Assembly (NCBI RefSeq): GCF_001953875.1
Contig: NZ_MQUR01000006.1
Coordinates: forward strand, 27,935-91,934
DNA length: 64,000 nucleotides
Source: Streptomyces amritsarensis
GTDB taxonomy: Bacteria > Actinomycetota > Actinomycetes > Streptomycetales > Streptomycetaceae
Direction of reading: 5' to 3'
Shown here: positions 26,569-33,992 of the stretch, one piece after another
How positions within the stretch are numbered: position 1 is the first letter of the stretch
Layout of the letters: the number at the start of each line of letters is the position of its first letter
Notes under the pieces: model-generated
What the model was told of the DNA's origin: nothing
Database searches by the model: none
Seen by the model: the letters and a program-made list of their open reading frames with translations, nothing else
Made by a program: the position numbers and the translations under genes

Positions 26569-26910
26569 GGGCCCAGACCGTAACCGCACGCGCGGGGTCC
26601 CCGGACGGTTTTGCCGATAGGCGGAACGGCACACACCGCTCCGGCGGCGGGTGCGGGAAGGTTTCCCCCCTTGGGGCCGCGGGCCACCGTCGCTGCGGAA
26701 AGAAGTGCGGGGCCGCACCGGTACGTCGGGGGCCGATCGGATCGCCTGCCGGCAGCCGCCCCCGATCCGGGGTGCGACCGGGACGGACCCGGGAACCGCC
26801 CGGGCTGCGGCCGGGGGCGTGCCTGACGCGGCCCGGGCGTCGCCGCCGCGGCCCGGCCGGTTCGCGGGCCGGTGCCGGTCGGCCCGGCCGCCGGGCGGCT
26901 CGCCCGGCAG
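26569..26910. other. Intergenic region upstream of sbcDC
   Basis: About 340 bp between the sbcD start and the 3' end of the GNAT gene. It is extremely GC-rich and holds the sbcDC promoter, which was not identified, plus a small hairpin next to the GNAT stop. No gene is apparent. Confidence 0.5.
26890..26908 (-). terminator. Hairpin after the GNAT gene
   Basis: An 8-bp perfect stem (GCCGGGCG/CGCCCGGC) with a 3-base loop, two bases past the stop codon of the acetyltransferase gene. Confidence 0.5.
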
Positions 26911-27498
26911 TCAGCTCGCCGGGCGGGCGGCGGCGCTCTGCGCGGTCCGCGTCCTCCACTGGTCTGCCGTCATCCGCCAGATGACGTCGATCCCCGATTC
27001 GCCTGGCGTGAGCGGCCCTTCAGGAGCCGGTACACGCTCGATCTCGGTGAATCCCGCCCGTCGCGCGACGGCCCCGCTGGCATGGTTCGCGGCGTCGTGG
27101 TGGATCTCGATGCGGTCGGTGCCGTCCAGCCGGAAGCCCGCGCCGACGAGGGTCTCCACGGCCATGGTGACCAGGCCCCGCCCGGTCCGGGCGGGGTGGA
27201 GCCAGTAGCCGATTTCGAGGCCGCCCGCTCCGATGCGGCGCATGAGGCTGCAACTGCCGATCACTTCGGCGTCCGCGGTGATCGCGTAGCCGAATTCCCG
27301 CCCGGTCTCCCACTTCTGCTGGGCCTCGGTGAGGAATGCGGCGGTCTGCCGCCTGCCGGGGTCGGCAGCCCACGGCATCCACGGCACCAGGTGGTCGAGC
27401 GACTCGCGGATCGCGCGCTCCAGGGCGTCGAGGTCGCTCATGCGCCAGCGGCGCAGGTCGGCCTGGGGGGAACGGAGGCTTTCGGGGGGCTCATCCAT
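26911..27498 (-). CDS. GNAT-family N-acetyltransferase (RimJ/RimL type)
   Basis: About 195 aa. The pattern LRRWRMSDLDALERAI at the start, EIGYWLHPARTGRGLVTMAV (acetyl-CoA pyrophosphate loop R/Q-x-x-G-x-G/A variant) near residue 100, and the ANHASGAVARRAGFTEI motif near residue 145 mark a RimJ/RimL-like GNAT. The substrate may be a protein N-terminus or a small amine; it cannot be told here. ATG at 27498 is preferred on domain length; an in-frame start at 27540 would add 14 residues. Neighbours do not suggest an operon. Confidence 0.85.
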   Translation of the reverse strand: MDEPPESLRSPQADLRRWRMSDLDALERAIRESLDHLVPWMPWAADPGRRQTAAFLTEAQQKWETGREFGYAITADAEVIGSCSLMRRIGAGGLEIGYWLHPARTGRGLVTMAVETLVGAGFRLDGTDRIEIHHDAANHASGAVARRAGFTEIERVPAPEGPLTPGESGIDVIWRMTADQWRTRTAQSAAARPAS

Positions 27499-27539
27499 GC
27501 AAGGGATGTTCGCCCGCAACGGCCGGCCGCCACAACGCA

Positions 27540-28112
27540 TTAACGGCCGAGTGCTCCTCCGGGGTGGTAGAGCGCGTGTGCGCGGGACATGTCGACCGGC
27601 TCCCCCTCGCGGAGCCGGAGGAAGTGTTCCACCTGCCAGGCCTGGGTACGGCCGGCCTGCCGGCCGGTGGTCGTCACCCAGGGCGGATAGACGCGGAAGG
27701 CCCGTTTGCCGCCGGCGCCGTTCGTCGACACGATGTCCCGCTCGCGCAGCACCTCCCGCGGGAACACGAACTGCCCGAACCGATCGCCCTCACGGCTGCT
27801 GACGACGAACAGGTCGACGGGATCCGCCGCGTCGTAGGGCTGGATCGGCCCGCTCGCGGACCTCTTCCACACCGTCACGAACTGGCCGGCCTTGGTCGGG
27901 GTCGTCCTGGCCACCCGGAACCGGACCGAGAGCCCGTCCAGGGTGAATCCGCACGCCCCGTAGTCGGCGCTCTCCGCCTCGGGCACCGCCGGCGAGCACG
28001 TGAAGCCGCCCGGGTCGTACACCAGAGCCCTCGCCCGCAGCAGGTCGTCCGGAATCCGCGGCGAGGCCCCGCCCCGTCCGACCGTTCCGCGTGCTTCGCC
28101 GTCCGTCGCCAT
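27540..28112 (-). CDS. MepB-like protein
   Basis: A 190-aa soluble protein. The order of motifs (GGFTCSPAVPEAESADYGAC, RVARTTPTKAGQFVTVWKR, DLFVVSSREGDRFGQFVFPR, then QAWQVEHFLRL) matches the MepB family, named after a Staphylococcus gene next to a multidrug pump but without a known activity. The shared core suggests a nucleic acid or ligand-binding fold. ATG at 28112 (MATDGEA) has AGGATGGGG upstream and is preferred over 28139. It diverges from the GH16 gene. Confidence 0.8.
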   Translation of the reverse strand: MATDGEARGTVGRGGASPRIPDDLLRARALVYDPGGFTCSPAVPEAESADYGACGFTLDGLSVRFRVARTTPTKAGQFVTVWKRSASGPIQPYDAADPVDLFVVSSREGDRFGQFVFPREVLRERDIVSTNGAGGKRAFRVYPPWVTTTGRQAGRTQAWQVEHFLRLREGEPVDMSRAHALYHPGGALGR

Positions 28113-28230
28113 GTCCCCATCCTGCCAGACATCGAACACGTGGACGAATTCGCACGCCTCGCCGGGCCGCTACAGGGAGGCGCTTGCCGCGGCCCTTGAC
28201 GGCCGCAGGGGCGCAGAGCACAGTAGCCAG

Positions 28231-28254
28231 CGTTCTGAGAGCGCTCTCAGAACG
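28231..28254. promoter_or_regulatory. Perfect 24-bp palindrome upstream of the GH16 gene (LacI-type operator)
   Basis: The half-site CGTTCTGAGAGC is followed directly by its complement, with central TGAGAGCGCTCTCA. This strongly resembles LacI-family operators of streptomycete polysaccharide genes (for example the CebR box TGGGAGCGCTCCCA). It lies 63 bp before the GH16 start codon, so it likely controls that gene. A LacI-family gene lies 14 kb away in this window, but no link is shown. Confidence 0.75.
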
Positions 28255-28316
28255 GTGGACCCGGCTCTACATCCCCCCGCATCCGCGCCTCCGCGCGCGC
28301 TTCAGAGAGGGCACCC

Positions 28317-29756
28317 ATGCGCGAGACATCCGACCGGAAACGAGCAGAACGGCCAGAACGAGCGACCTTACGGCGGGCCGTCATGGCCGCGATCGGTACG
28401 GCCGCCCTGGTCGCCACCGCCGCCGCGGGCATCGTGCTGCCCGCGAGCGCCGCGGCTCCCCCCGCACCGGCGGGCTGGTCCCAGGTGTTCCTGGACGAGT
28501 TCGACGGTCCCGCGGGCTCCGGCGTGGACACCGCCGACTGGCAGTACACCACCGGCACCAGCTACCCCGGCGGTCCCGCCAACTTCGGTACCGGCGAGAT
28601 CGAGACGATGACCGCCGACCCCGCCAACGTCTCCCTCGACGGAGCGGGCCACCTCCGCATCACCCCCCGCCGGGACGCGGCGGGCCGGTGGACGTCCGGT
28701 CGCGTCGAGACCCGGCGGGGCGATTTCCAGCCCCCCGCGGGCGGTACCCTCCGCGCCGAGGCCCGCATCCAGATGCCGAACGTCACGGGGCCGGCCGCCA
28801 AGGGCTACTGGCCCGCCTTCTGGATGCTCGGCACCCCGTACCGCGGGAACTGGTGGAACTGGCCGGGCATCGGCGAGATCGACATCATGGAGAACGTCCA
28901 GGGCCTCAACACCGTCTGGGCGACCGTGCACTGCGGCACGACCCCGGGCGGCCCCTGCAACGAGACGTCCGGAATCGGCGGCCAGCGCGTCTGCCCCGGG
29001 GCCACCTGCCAGGCCGGTTTCCACACCTACGCCGTCGAGTGGGACCGCTCGACGGCGGTCGAGCAGATGCGCTTCTACGTCGACGGCCTCAACTACCACA
29101 CCGTGCGCGCCGATCAGGTGGACGCGAAGACCTGGGCCGACGCCACGAACCACGGCTACTTCATCATCCTGAACGTCGCCATGGGCGGCGGCTTCCCCGA
29201 CGCGTTCGGGGGCGGGCCCGACGCCGGCACCGAGCCCGGCCACGCCATGGTCGTCGACTACGTGTCCGTCCTGCGGTCGACGGGTGGTACGACACCGCCC
29301 ACCACTCCCCCGACCACCCCGCCCACGACCCCGCCGTCCGGCAACCGCGACGCGTACGCCGCGATCCAGGCCGAGTCGTACGACGGACAGTCGGGCACGG
29401 CCCGGGAGGCGTCCGCGGACACGGGCGGCGGCCAGAACCTCGCGGCCATCGGCAACGGCGACTGGGCCCTGTTCCGTGGCGTCGACTTCGGCTCCGCCGC
29501 GGCGCTGCAGTTCCGCGGCCGGGTGGCGAGCGGCGCCGCCGGCGGGGTCAGCGGGCTCGTCGAGGTACGGCTCGACAGCCGGACCTCGCCCCCGATCGGC
29601 AGCTTCTCCGTGGCGAACACCGGCGGGTGGCAGAGCTGGCGCACGATCCCGGCGAACATCACCGCGGTCACGGGCACGCACGACGTCTATCTGACCTTCA
29701 CCAGCGGCCAGCCGGCCGACTTCGTGAACGTCAACTGGTTCGAATTCGGCCACTGA
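28317..29756 (+). CDS. Secreted GH16 endo-beta-1,3-glucanase with CBM6-type module
   Basis: A 479-aa secreted protein. An extended signal peptide covers residues 1-46 and ends with LPASAAA. The GH16 domain (about 52-320) has the catalytic signature GIGEIDIMENVQG with both glutamates and is preceded by YWPAFWML, typical of laminarinase-like enzymes. A (PTTP)n linker near residue 325 leads to a C-terminal carbohydrate-binding module of CBM6 type (residues 340-479, AYAAIQAESYDGQSG start). It probably cleaves extracellular beta-1,3-glucan. The upstream 24-bp palindrome suggests substrate-induced control by a LacI-type repressor. Confidence 0.93.
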   Translation: MRETSDRKRAERPERATLRRAVMAAIGTAALVATAAAGIVLPASAAAPPAPAGWSQVFLDEFDGPAGSGVDTADWQYTTGTSYPGGPANFGTGEIETMTADPANVSLDGAGHLRITPRRDAAGRWTSGRVETRRGDFQPPAGGTLRAEARIQMPNVTGPAAKGYWPAFWMLGTPYRGNWWNWPGIGEIDIMENVQGLNTVWATVHCGTTPGGPCNETSGIGGQRVCPGATCQAGFHTYAVEWDRSTAVEQMRFYVDGLNYHTVRADQVDAKTWADATNHGYFIILNVAMGGGFPDAFGGGPDAGTEPGHAMVVDYVSVLRSTGGTTPPTTPPTTPPTTPPSGNRDAYAAIQAESYDGQSGTAREASADTGGGQNLAAIGNGDWALFRGVDFGSAAALQFRGRVASGAAGGVSGLVEVRLDSRTSPPIGSFSVANTGGWQSWRTIPANITAVTGTHDVYLTFTSGQPADFVNVNWFEFGH

Positions 29757-29770
29757 CACGGCCTGCCCGC

Positions 29771-29801
29771 GGGCGCGGCCGGTGCGCCACCGGCCGCGCC
29801 C
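29771..29801 (+). terminator. Hairpin after GH16 gene
   Basis: A perfect 14-bp stem (GGGCGCGGCCGGTG at 29771-29784, complement at 29788-29801) with a 3-base loop, 15 bp after the GH16 stop codon. Confidence 0.8.
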
Positions 29802-29851
29802 GCCGCGACGACCGTGCGTGCGTGCGAGCGGGCTCCGGGCCCCTCTCGGCG

Positions 29852-31576
29852 CTACGCCTTCTTGTCGAGGAAGCGGCGCAGCCTCGTCAGCGGCCAGGCG
29901 TTGATGACGTCGTCCGCGGTCAGCCAGCCGCGCTGCGCCGTCCCCACCCCGTAGCGCATGTAGGGCAGATGTGTGGTGGCGTGGGCGTCCGAGTTCACCG
30001 CGAACTTCACCCCGTACCGCTTCGCCCGCAGGATGTCCTCGTCGCACAGGTCGAGCCGCTCGGGGTGGGCGTTGATCTCCAGGGCGGTGCCCGCCCGCGC
30101 GCAGGCCTCGAAGACGGCGTCGAAGTCGGCGTCGATGCCCGGGCGTTTGCCGATCCGGCGGGTCGTGGGATGGCCGATGACGGCAACGTGCGGGTTCTGG
30201 CAGGCGCGGATGAGACGGTGCGTCAGTTCCCGCCTGCTCTGGTGGAAGTGCGAGTGCACCGAGGCCACGCAGAGGTCGAAGCCCGCGAGGAATTCGTCGG
30301 GCCAGTCCAGTGAGCCGTCGGGGCCGATGTTGAGTTCCGTCCCGTGCAGCAGCCGCATCCGGCGGTGCCTGCCGTCCAGTTCGCGCACCCGCTCGCGCTG
30401 GGCGAGGATCTTCTCGCCGGTCATGCGCTGCATGGCGAGGTTCGGGGCGTGGTCGGTGACCGCGTAGTACGCGTATCCCCGGGCGGCAGCGGCGGCGACC
30501 ATGTCCTCCAGCGGGGCGAGTCCGTCCGTGAGGTCGGTGTGGGTGTGCAGGTCGCCGCGGATGTCCTTGTCGTCGAGGAGGTCGGGGAGTTCGCCGCGCA
30601 GCCCGGCCGCGATCTCGCCGCGGTCCTCGCGCAGCGTCGGGGGGATCCAGGGCAGTCCGAGCCGGCCGTAGACGGATTCCTCGGTCTCGGAGGTGATGCT
30701 GTCGCCGCTCTCGGCGTCGAAGAGCCCGTACTCGGAGAGTTTGAGGCCCTGGCGTACGGCGAGTGCGCGGGTGCGGATGTTGTGGGCCTTGGAACCGGTG
30801 AAGTACTGCAAGCCGGCGCCCCAGGAGGCGGGCGGGAGGACCCGCAGGTCCACCTGGAGGCCCGTGGCGGTCCGTACGGAGGTCTTCTTCTCGCCGCGTG
30901 CGATGACCTCGGCGATGTACGGGAGGGAGGTCAGGGTGTCCATGAACGGCGCGGACCTGCGCGCCGCCACCAGGATGTCGACGTCGCCGATGGTCTCCCG
31001 CATGCGGCGCAGGGATCCCGCGTACGTGCAGCGGACGCAGCCCCGGACGGCGGACAGCTCGGCGACGAGCTGTTCGGCGACGTCCATGGCGGCGCCGACG
31101 AGGATCCGCCCCTCACCCGCCTTCTGCAGCAGCGCGATGCCGTGCAGGATGTTGTCCTCGGTGCGCTCGCCGAAGCCCTTGAGGTCGCGCAGCCGTTCCT
31201 GGTGGACGGCTTCGAGGAGCTGCTCGACGGAGGTGATGCCCAGCTCCTCGTACAGGGTCATGGCCTTGCGCGGTCCGAGCCCGGGGATCGCGATCAGTTC
31301 GCGCACGCCGGAGGGCACGGAGGCCCTCGCCTCGTCCACGACGGACATGCGGCCGGTCCGCAGGTATTCGAGGATCTTGTCCGCGACCGACCGGCCGACG
31401 CCGGGGATCTCGCGCAGGCCCTTGGCGTCGAGGGCGGCGACGTCCTGGGGGTGGCCGCCGACGGCGCGGGCCGCCTTCTCGTAGGCGCGCGCCTTGAACG
31501 CCTCCCCGCCCCGGATCGCGATGAGGTCCGCGTACTCCTGGAGCATCGCCTCGACCTGGTCGTTGGCTCGGGCCAT
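29852..31576 (-). CDS. polX: DNA polymerase X / PHP-domain protein
   Basis: A 574-aa protein. Residues 1-150 hold helix-hairpin-helix motifs (REIPGVGRSVADKILEYL, IPGLGPRKAMTLYEELGI); residues 150-310 form the nucleotidyltransferase (Pol beta) region with GSLRRMRETIGDVDILVA carrying the GS and DxD motifs; residues 335-570 form the PHP domain with HTHTDLTDG, VTDHAPN, HGTELNIG and VNSDAHAT. Bacterial PolX proteins act in base-excision or gap repair, with the PHP domain giving 3'-5' exonuclease or endonuclease activity. The ATG at 31576 directly follows GGAGGC; a GTG at 31600 is the alternative start. Confidence 0.92.
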   Translation of the reverse strand: MARANDQVEAMLQEYADLIAIRGGEAFKARAYEKAARAVGGHPQDVAALDAKGLREIPGVGRSVADKILEYLRTGRMSVVDEARASVPSGVRELIAIPGLGPRKAMTLYEELGITSVEQLLEAVHQERLRDLKGFGERTEDNILHGIALLQKAGEGRILVGAAMDVAEQLVAELSAVRGCVRCTYAGSLRRMRETIGDVDILVAARRSAPFMDTLTSLPYIAEVIARGEKKTSVRTATGLQVDLRVLPPASWGAGLQYFTGSKAHNIRTRALAVRQGLKLSEYGLFDAESGDSITSETEESVYGRLGLPWIPPTLREDRGEIAAGLRGELPDLLDDKDIRGDLHTHTDLTDGLAPLEDMVAAAAARGYAYYAVTDHAPNLAMQRMTGEKILAQRERVRELDGRHRRMRLLHGTELNIGPDGSLDWPDEFLAGFDLCVASVHSHFHQSRRELTHRLIRACQNPHVAVIGHPTTRRIGKRPGIDADFDAVFEACARAGTALEINAHPERLDLCDEDILRAKRYGVKFAVNSDAHATTHLPYMRYGVGTAQRGWLTADDVINAWPLTRLRRFLDKKA

Positions 31577-31658
31577 GCCTCCAGGGTGCCCCGCCGGCAC
31601 CGGGCGGGCACGCCGGACGGGCCGGCCGCGCCGGGGCGCGTACGCCTACGCTGAAGGG

Positions 31659-32774
31659 GTGGACGGTGCACAGGTGACGCTGTTCCTCGCCGGTGACGTG
31701 ATGCTCGGCCGCGGCGTCGACCAGATCCTCCCGCACCCCGGTGACCCGGCCCTGCCGGAGGCGTACGTCCGCGATGCGCGCACCTATGTCGAGCTGGCGG
31801 AGGCCGTGAACGGCGCCGTCCCGCGGCGGGTGCCGTACGCGTGGCCCTGGGGCGAGGCCCTGGCGGTCCTCGACGCGGCCGCGCCGGATGCCCGGATCGT
31901 CAATCTGGAGATGTCCGTCACCGTCAGCGACGACCTCGCGCCCGGCAAGGCGGTCCACTACCGGATGCACCCGGCCAACCTTCCGGCTCTGGCCGTCGCC
32001 CGTCCCGACGTCAGCGTCCTCGCCAACAACCACGTCATGGACTACGGGCGGCGCGGGCTGGCCGAGACCCTCGACGTGCTCGCCGCCGCCGGGCTGCGGA
32101 CGGCGGGTGCCGGCCGGGACCTGGACGAGGCGCGGCGGCCCGCGGTGCTGCCCCTGGCCGGCGGCGGGCGCCTGCTGGTCTTCTCGCTGGGATCGGCGTC
32201 GAGCGGCATCCCCCACGGCTGGGCGGCCGCGGCGCGGCGCAGCGGCGTCGACCTCGTCGACGAGTCCTCGCAGGCGGACGCGGCCGAGGTGGCCGGCCGC
32301 ATCCGGCGGGCGAAGCGGTCCGGCGACCTGGCGGTCGTCTCGATCCACTGGGGTTCCAACTGGGGGTACGCCGTCCCCCGCGAACAGGTCCGCTTCGCGC
32401 ACGCGCTCGTCGACGGCGGCGCGGACGTCGTCCACGGGCACTCCTCGCACCATCCGCGCCCGATCGAGGTCTACCGGGGCCACGCGGTCCTCTACGGCTG
32501 CGGCGACCTGATCGACGACTACGAGGGCATCGGCGGCCACGAGCGGTACCGGGACGATCTCCGGCTGCTGTACCTGCTCCGGCTGGAGGCGGACACCGGC
32601 CGTCTCGCCGACGCGCTGCTGGTCCCGCTGCAGGTCCACCGGATGCGGCTGCGCCGGGCCTCCGGTGCCGACACCGACCTGCTGGGCGAGGTCCTCACCC
32701 GGGCCAGCCGCGCCTTCGCCACCGCGGTGTCCCGTACGCCGGAGGGTGCGCTCCGCGTCCACGCGGACGGGTGA
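31659..32774 (+). CDS. CapA-family (poly-gamma-glutamate type) metallophosphatase-like protein
   Basis: About 371 aa. The CapA signature FLAGDVMLGRGVDQIL is at residues 10-25, NLEMSVTVSDD near residue 85, VLANNHVMDYGRRGL near residue 120, and the C-terminal VVHGHSSHHPRPIEVYRGH carries further metal ligands. Family members are calcineurin-like proteins linked to capsule or poly-gamma-glutamate and also to primary metabolism. No Cap operon genes are adjacent, so the function remains open. No signal peptide is evident. GTG at 31659 is used; GTG at 31674 is a possible alternative. Confidence 0.88.
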   Translation: MDGAQVTLFLAGDVMLGRGVDQILPHPGDPALPEAYVRDARTYVELAEAVNGAVPRRVPYAWPWGEALAVLDAAAPDARIVNLEMSVTVSDDLAPGKAVHYRMHPANLPALAVARPDVSVLANNHVMDYGRRGLAETLDVLAAAGLRTAGAGRDLDEARRPAVLPLAGGGRLLVFSLGSASSGIPHGWAAAARRSGVDLVDESSQADAAEVAGRIRRAKRSGDLAVVSIHWGSNWGYAVPREQVRFAHALVDGGADVVHGHSSHHPRPIEVYRGHAVLYGCGDLIDDYEGIGGHERYRDDLRLLYLLRLEADTGRLADALLVPLQVHRMRLRRASGADTDLLGEVLTRASRAFATAVSRTPEGALRVHADG

Positions 32775-32876
32775 GCGCCCGCGCTGGGTGCGTGCCGGTT
32801 TGCTCCACCGCAGCGGGGGCAGCCGCGTGGCACACAGACAAAGGCCCCGAAGCGGACCCCGGAATGGAGTGCGGAC

Positions 32877-33419
32877 ATGTCTACCACCACACTCGTAGTG
32901 GCGATCGTCATCGCGGCAGTCGTGGTGCTCGCGCTCATCGCGACGCTGTGGCTGTCGGCTCGCCGGCGCCGCCTGCGCGACCGGTTCGGCCCGGAGTACG
33001 AGCGGACCGTGCAGGAGGAGGGCGGCGCGAGGGCTGCCGAGCGCGACCTGCGCGCCCGGGAACAGCGGCACGAGCAGCTCGACATCAAGGAGCTTCCGGC
33101 CGAGCGGCGCCGCGAGTACGCCGAGGCCTGGAGCGACGTCCAGGAACACTTCGTGGACCGTCCGGAGACCTCCGTGGCGGAAGCGGACGACCTGGTCTCC
33201 AGGCTGATGGACGAGCGCGGCTACCCCACCGCGGAGTACGAGGGCCGGCTGCGCGACCTGTCCGTCGAGCACGGCCGCACCCTCGACCATTACCGGGCCG
33301 CGCACGACGTCAAGGTGCGCAGCGGCGGGGGCCGGGCGACGACGGAGGAACTGCGGGGGGCGATGGTGCACTACCGCGCCCTGTTCGAGGAGCTTCTGAC
33401 GGATCGAAGGAGTCGTTGA
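32877..33419 (+). CDS. Membrane-anchored protein with WSxVQxxFVD domain
   Basis: A 180-aa protein with one N-terminal transmembrane helix (residues 5-27, TLVVAIVIAAVVVLALIATL) followed by a basic RRRR stretch and a cytoplasmic helical tail rich in Arg and Glu. The C-terminal half (YAEAWSDVQEHFVDRPETSV through MVHYRALFEELL) is clearly related to the protein encoded next door. No family name was recognised. GGAATGGAG precedes the ATG; the next gene starts one base after the TGA, so both form one unit. Confidence 0.82.
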   Translation: MSTTTLVVAIVIAAVVVLALIATLWLSARRRRLRDRFGPEYERTVQEEGGARAAERDLRAREQRHEQLDIKELPAERRREYAEAWSDVQEHFVDRPETSVAEADDLVSRLMDERGYPTAEYEGRLRDLSVEHGRTLDHYRAAHDVKVRSGGGRATTEELRGAMVHYRALFEELLTDRRSR

Positions 33420-33420
33420 C

Positions 33421-33927
33421 ATGCGGATACGCGGAGATCAGCAGGCCCGGGACGGGGACACCGGATCCGGCCCGACCACCGAGGACATCATGAACTCGGC
33501 TGCGGGCGGCGAACGGCAGGCGCCCCTCTACCCGGGGGAGTCCACGTCCGGCGGGCCGGACGGCGTACGGGCCGACGAGCCGGCCGGGACCACCGGGACG
33601 GACGAGGCGGAGGCGGCCGATCGGGCCGGTGCCCGCGAAGGGGTGGACGCCGACACGGAGGAACCGCTGCTCGGCGCGACGGACACCGAGGAGTACCGCA
33701 GGAGGTGGAGTGAGGTCCAGGGCCGCTTCGTCGACGACCCGCAGGACGCCGTGAGGTCGGCGGACACCCTGGTGGCGGAGGTCATGCAGGCCCTGGCCGG
33801 GAGCTTCTCCACGCGCAAGCAGGGCCTGGAGGGGCAGTGGGACCGCGGCGAGCAGGTCGCGACGGAGGACCTGCGGGTGGCGTTGCAGCACTACCGCTCG
33901 TTCTTCAACCGCCTCCTCAAGACCTGA
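33421..33927 (+). CDS. Cytoplasmic paralogue of the preceding WSxVQxxFVD protein
   Basis: A 168-aa hydrophilic protein. The first 85 residues are acidic, Gly/Asp/Glu-rich and probably disordered. The C-terminal domain (YRRRWSEVQGRFVDDPQDAV, then LRVALQHYRSFFNRLLKT) aligns with the C-terminal half of the preceding protein over its full length, including W-S-x-V-Q, F-V-D and the final HYRxxFxxLL. The pair thus carries one domain in membrane-anchored and soluble forms. The start is one base after the preceding stop, giving tight co-translation. The function is unknown. Confidence 0.82.
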   Translation: MRIRGDQQARDGDTGSGPTTEDIMNSAAGGERQAPLYPGESTSGGPDGVRADEPAGTTGTDEAEAADRAGAREGVDADTEEPLLGATDTEEYRRRWSEVQGRFVDDPQDAVRSADTLVAEVMQALAGSFSTRKQGLEGQWDRGEQVATEDLRVALQHYRSFFNRLLKT

Positions 33928-33956
33928 ACGGGCCGACCGGGGCGGGCGGCCCGACG

Positions 33957-33992
33957 CACGTCCCGGACGAGTCATGCCTCGTCCGGGACGTG
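33957..33992. terminator. Hairpin between convergent genes
   Basis: A 15-bp perfect stem (CACGTCCCGGACGAG at 33957-33971, complement at 33978-33992) with a 6-base loop. The right arm lies within the 3' end of the phosphatase gene, and the loop includes its stop codon. It probably terminates the plus-strand pair. Confidence 0.7.
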
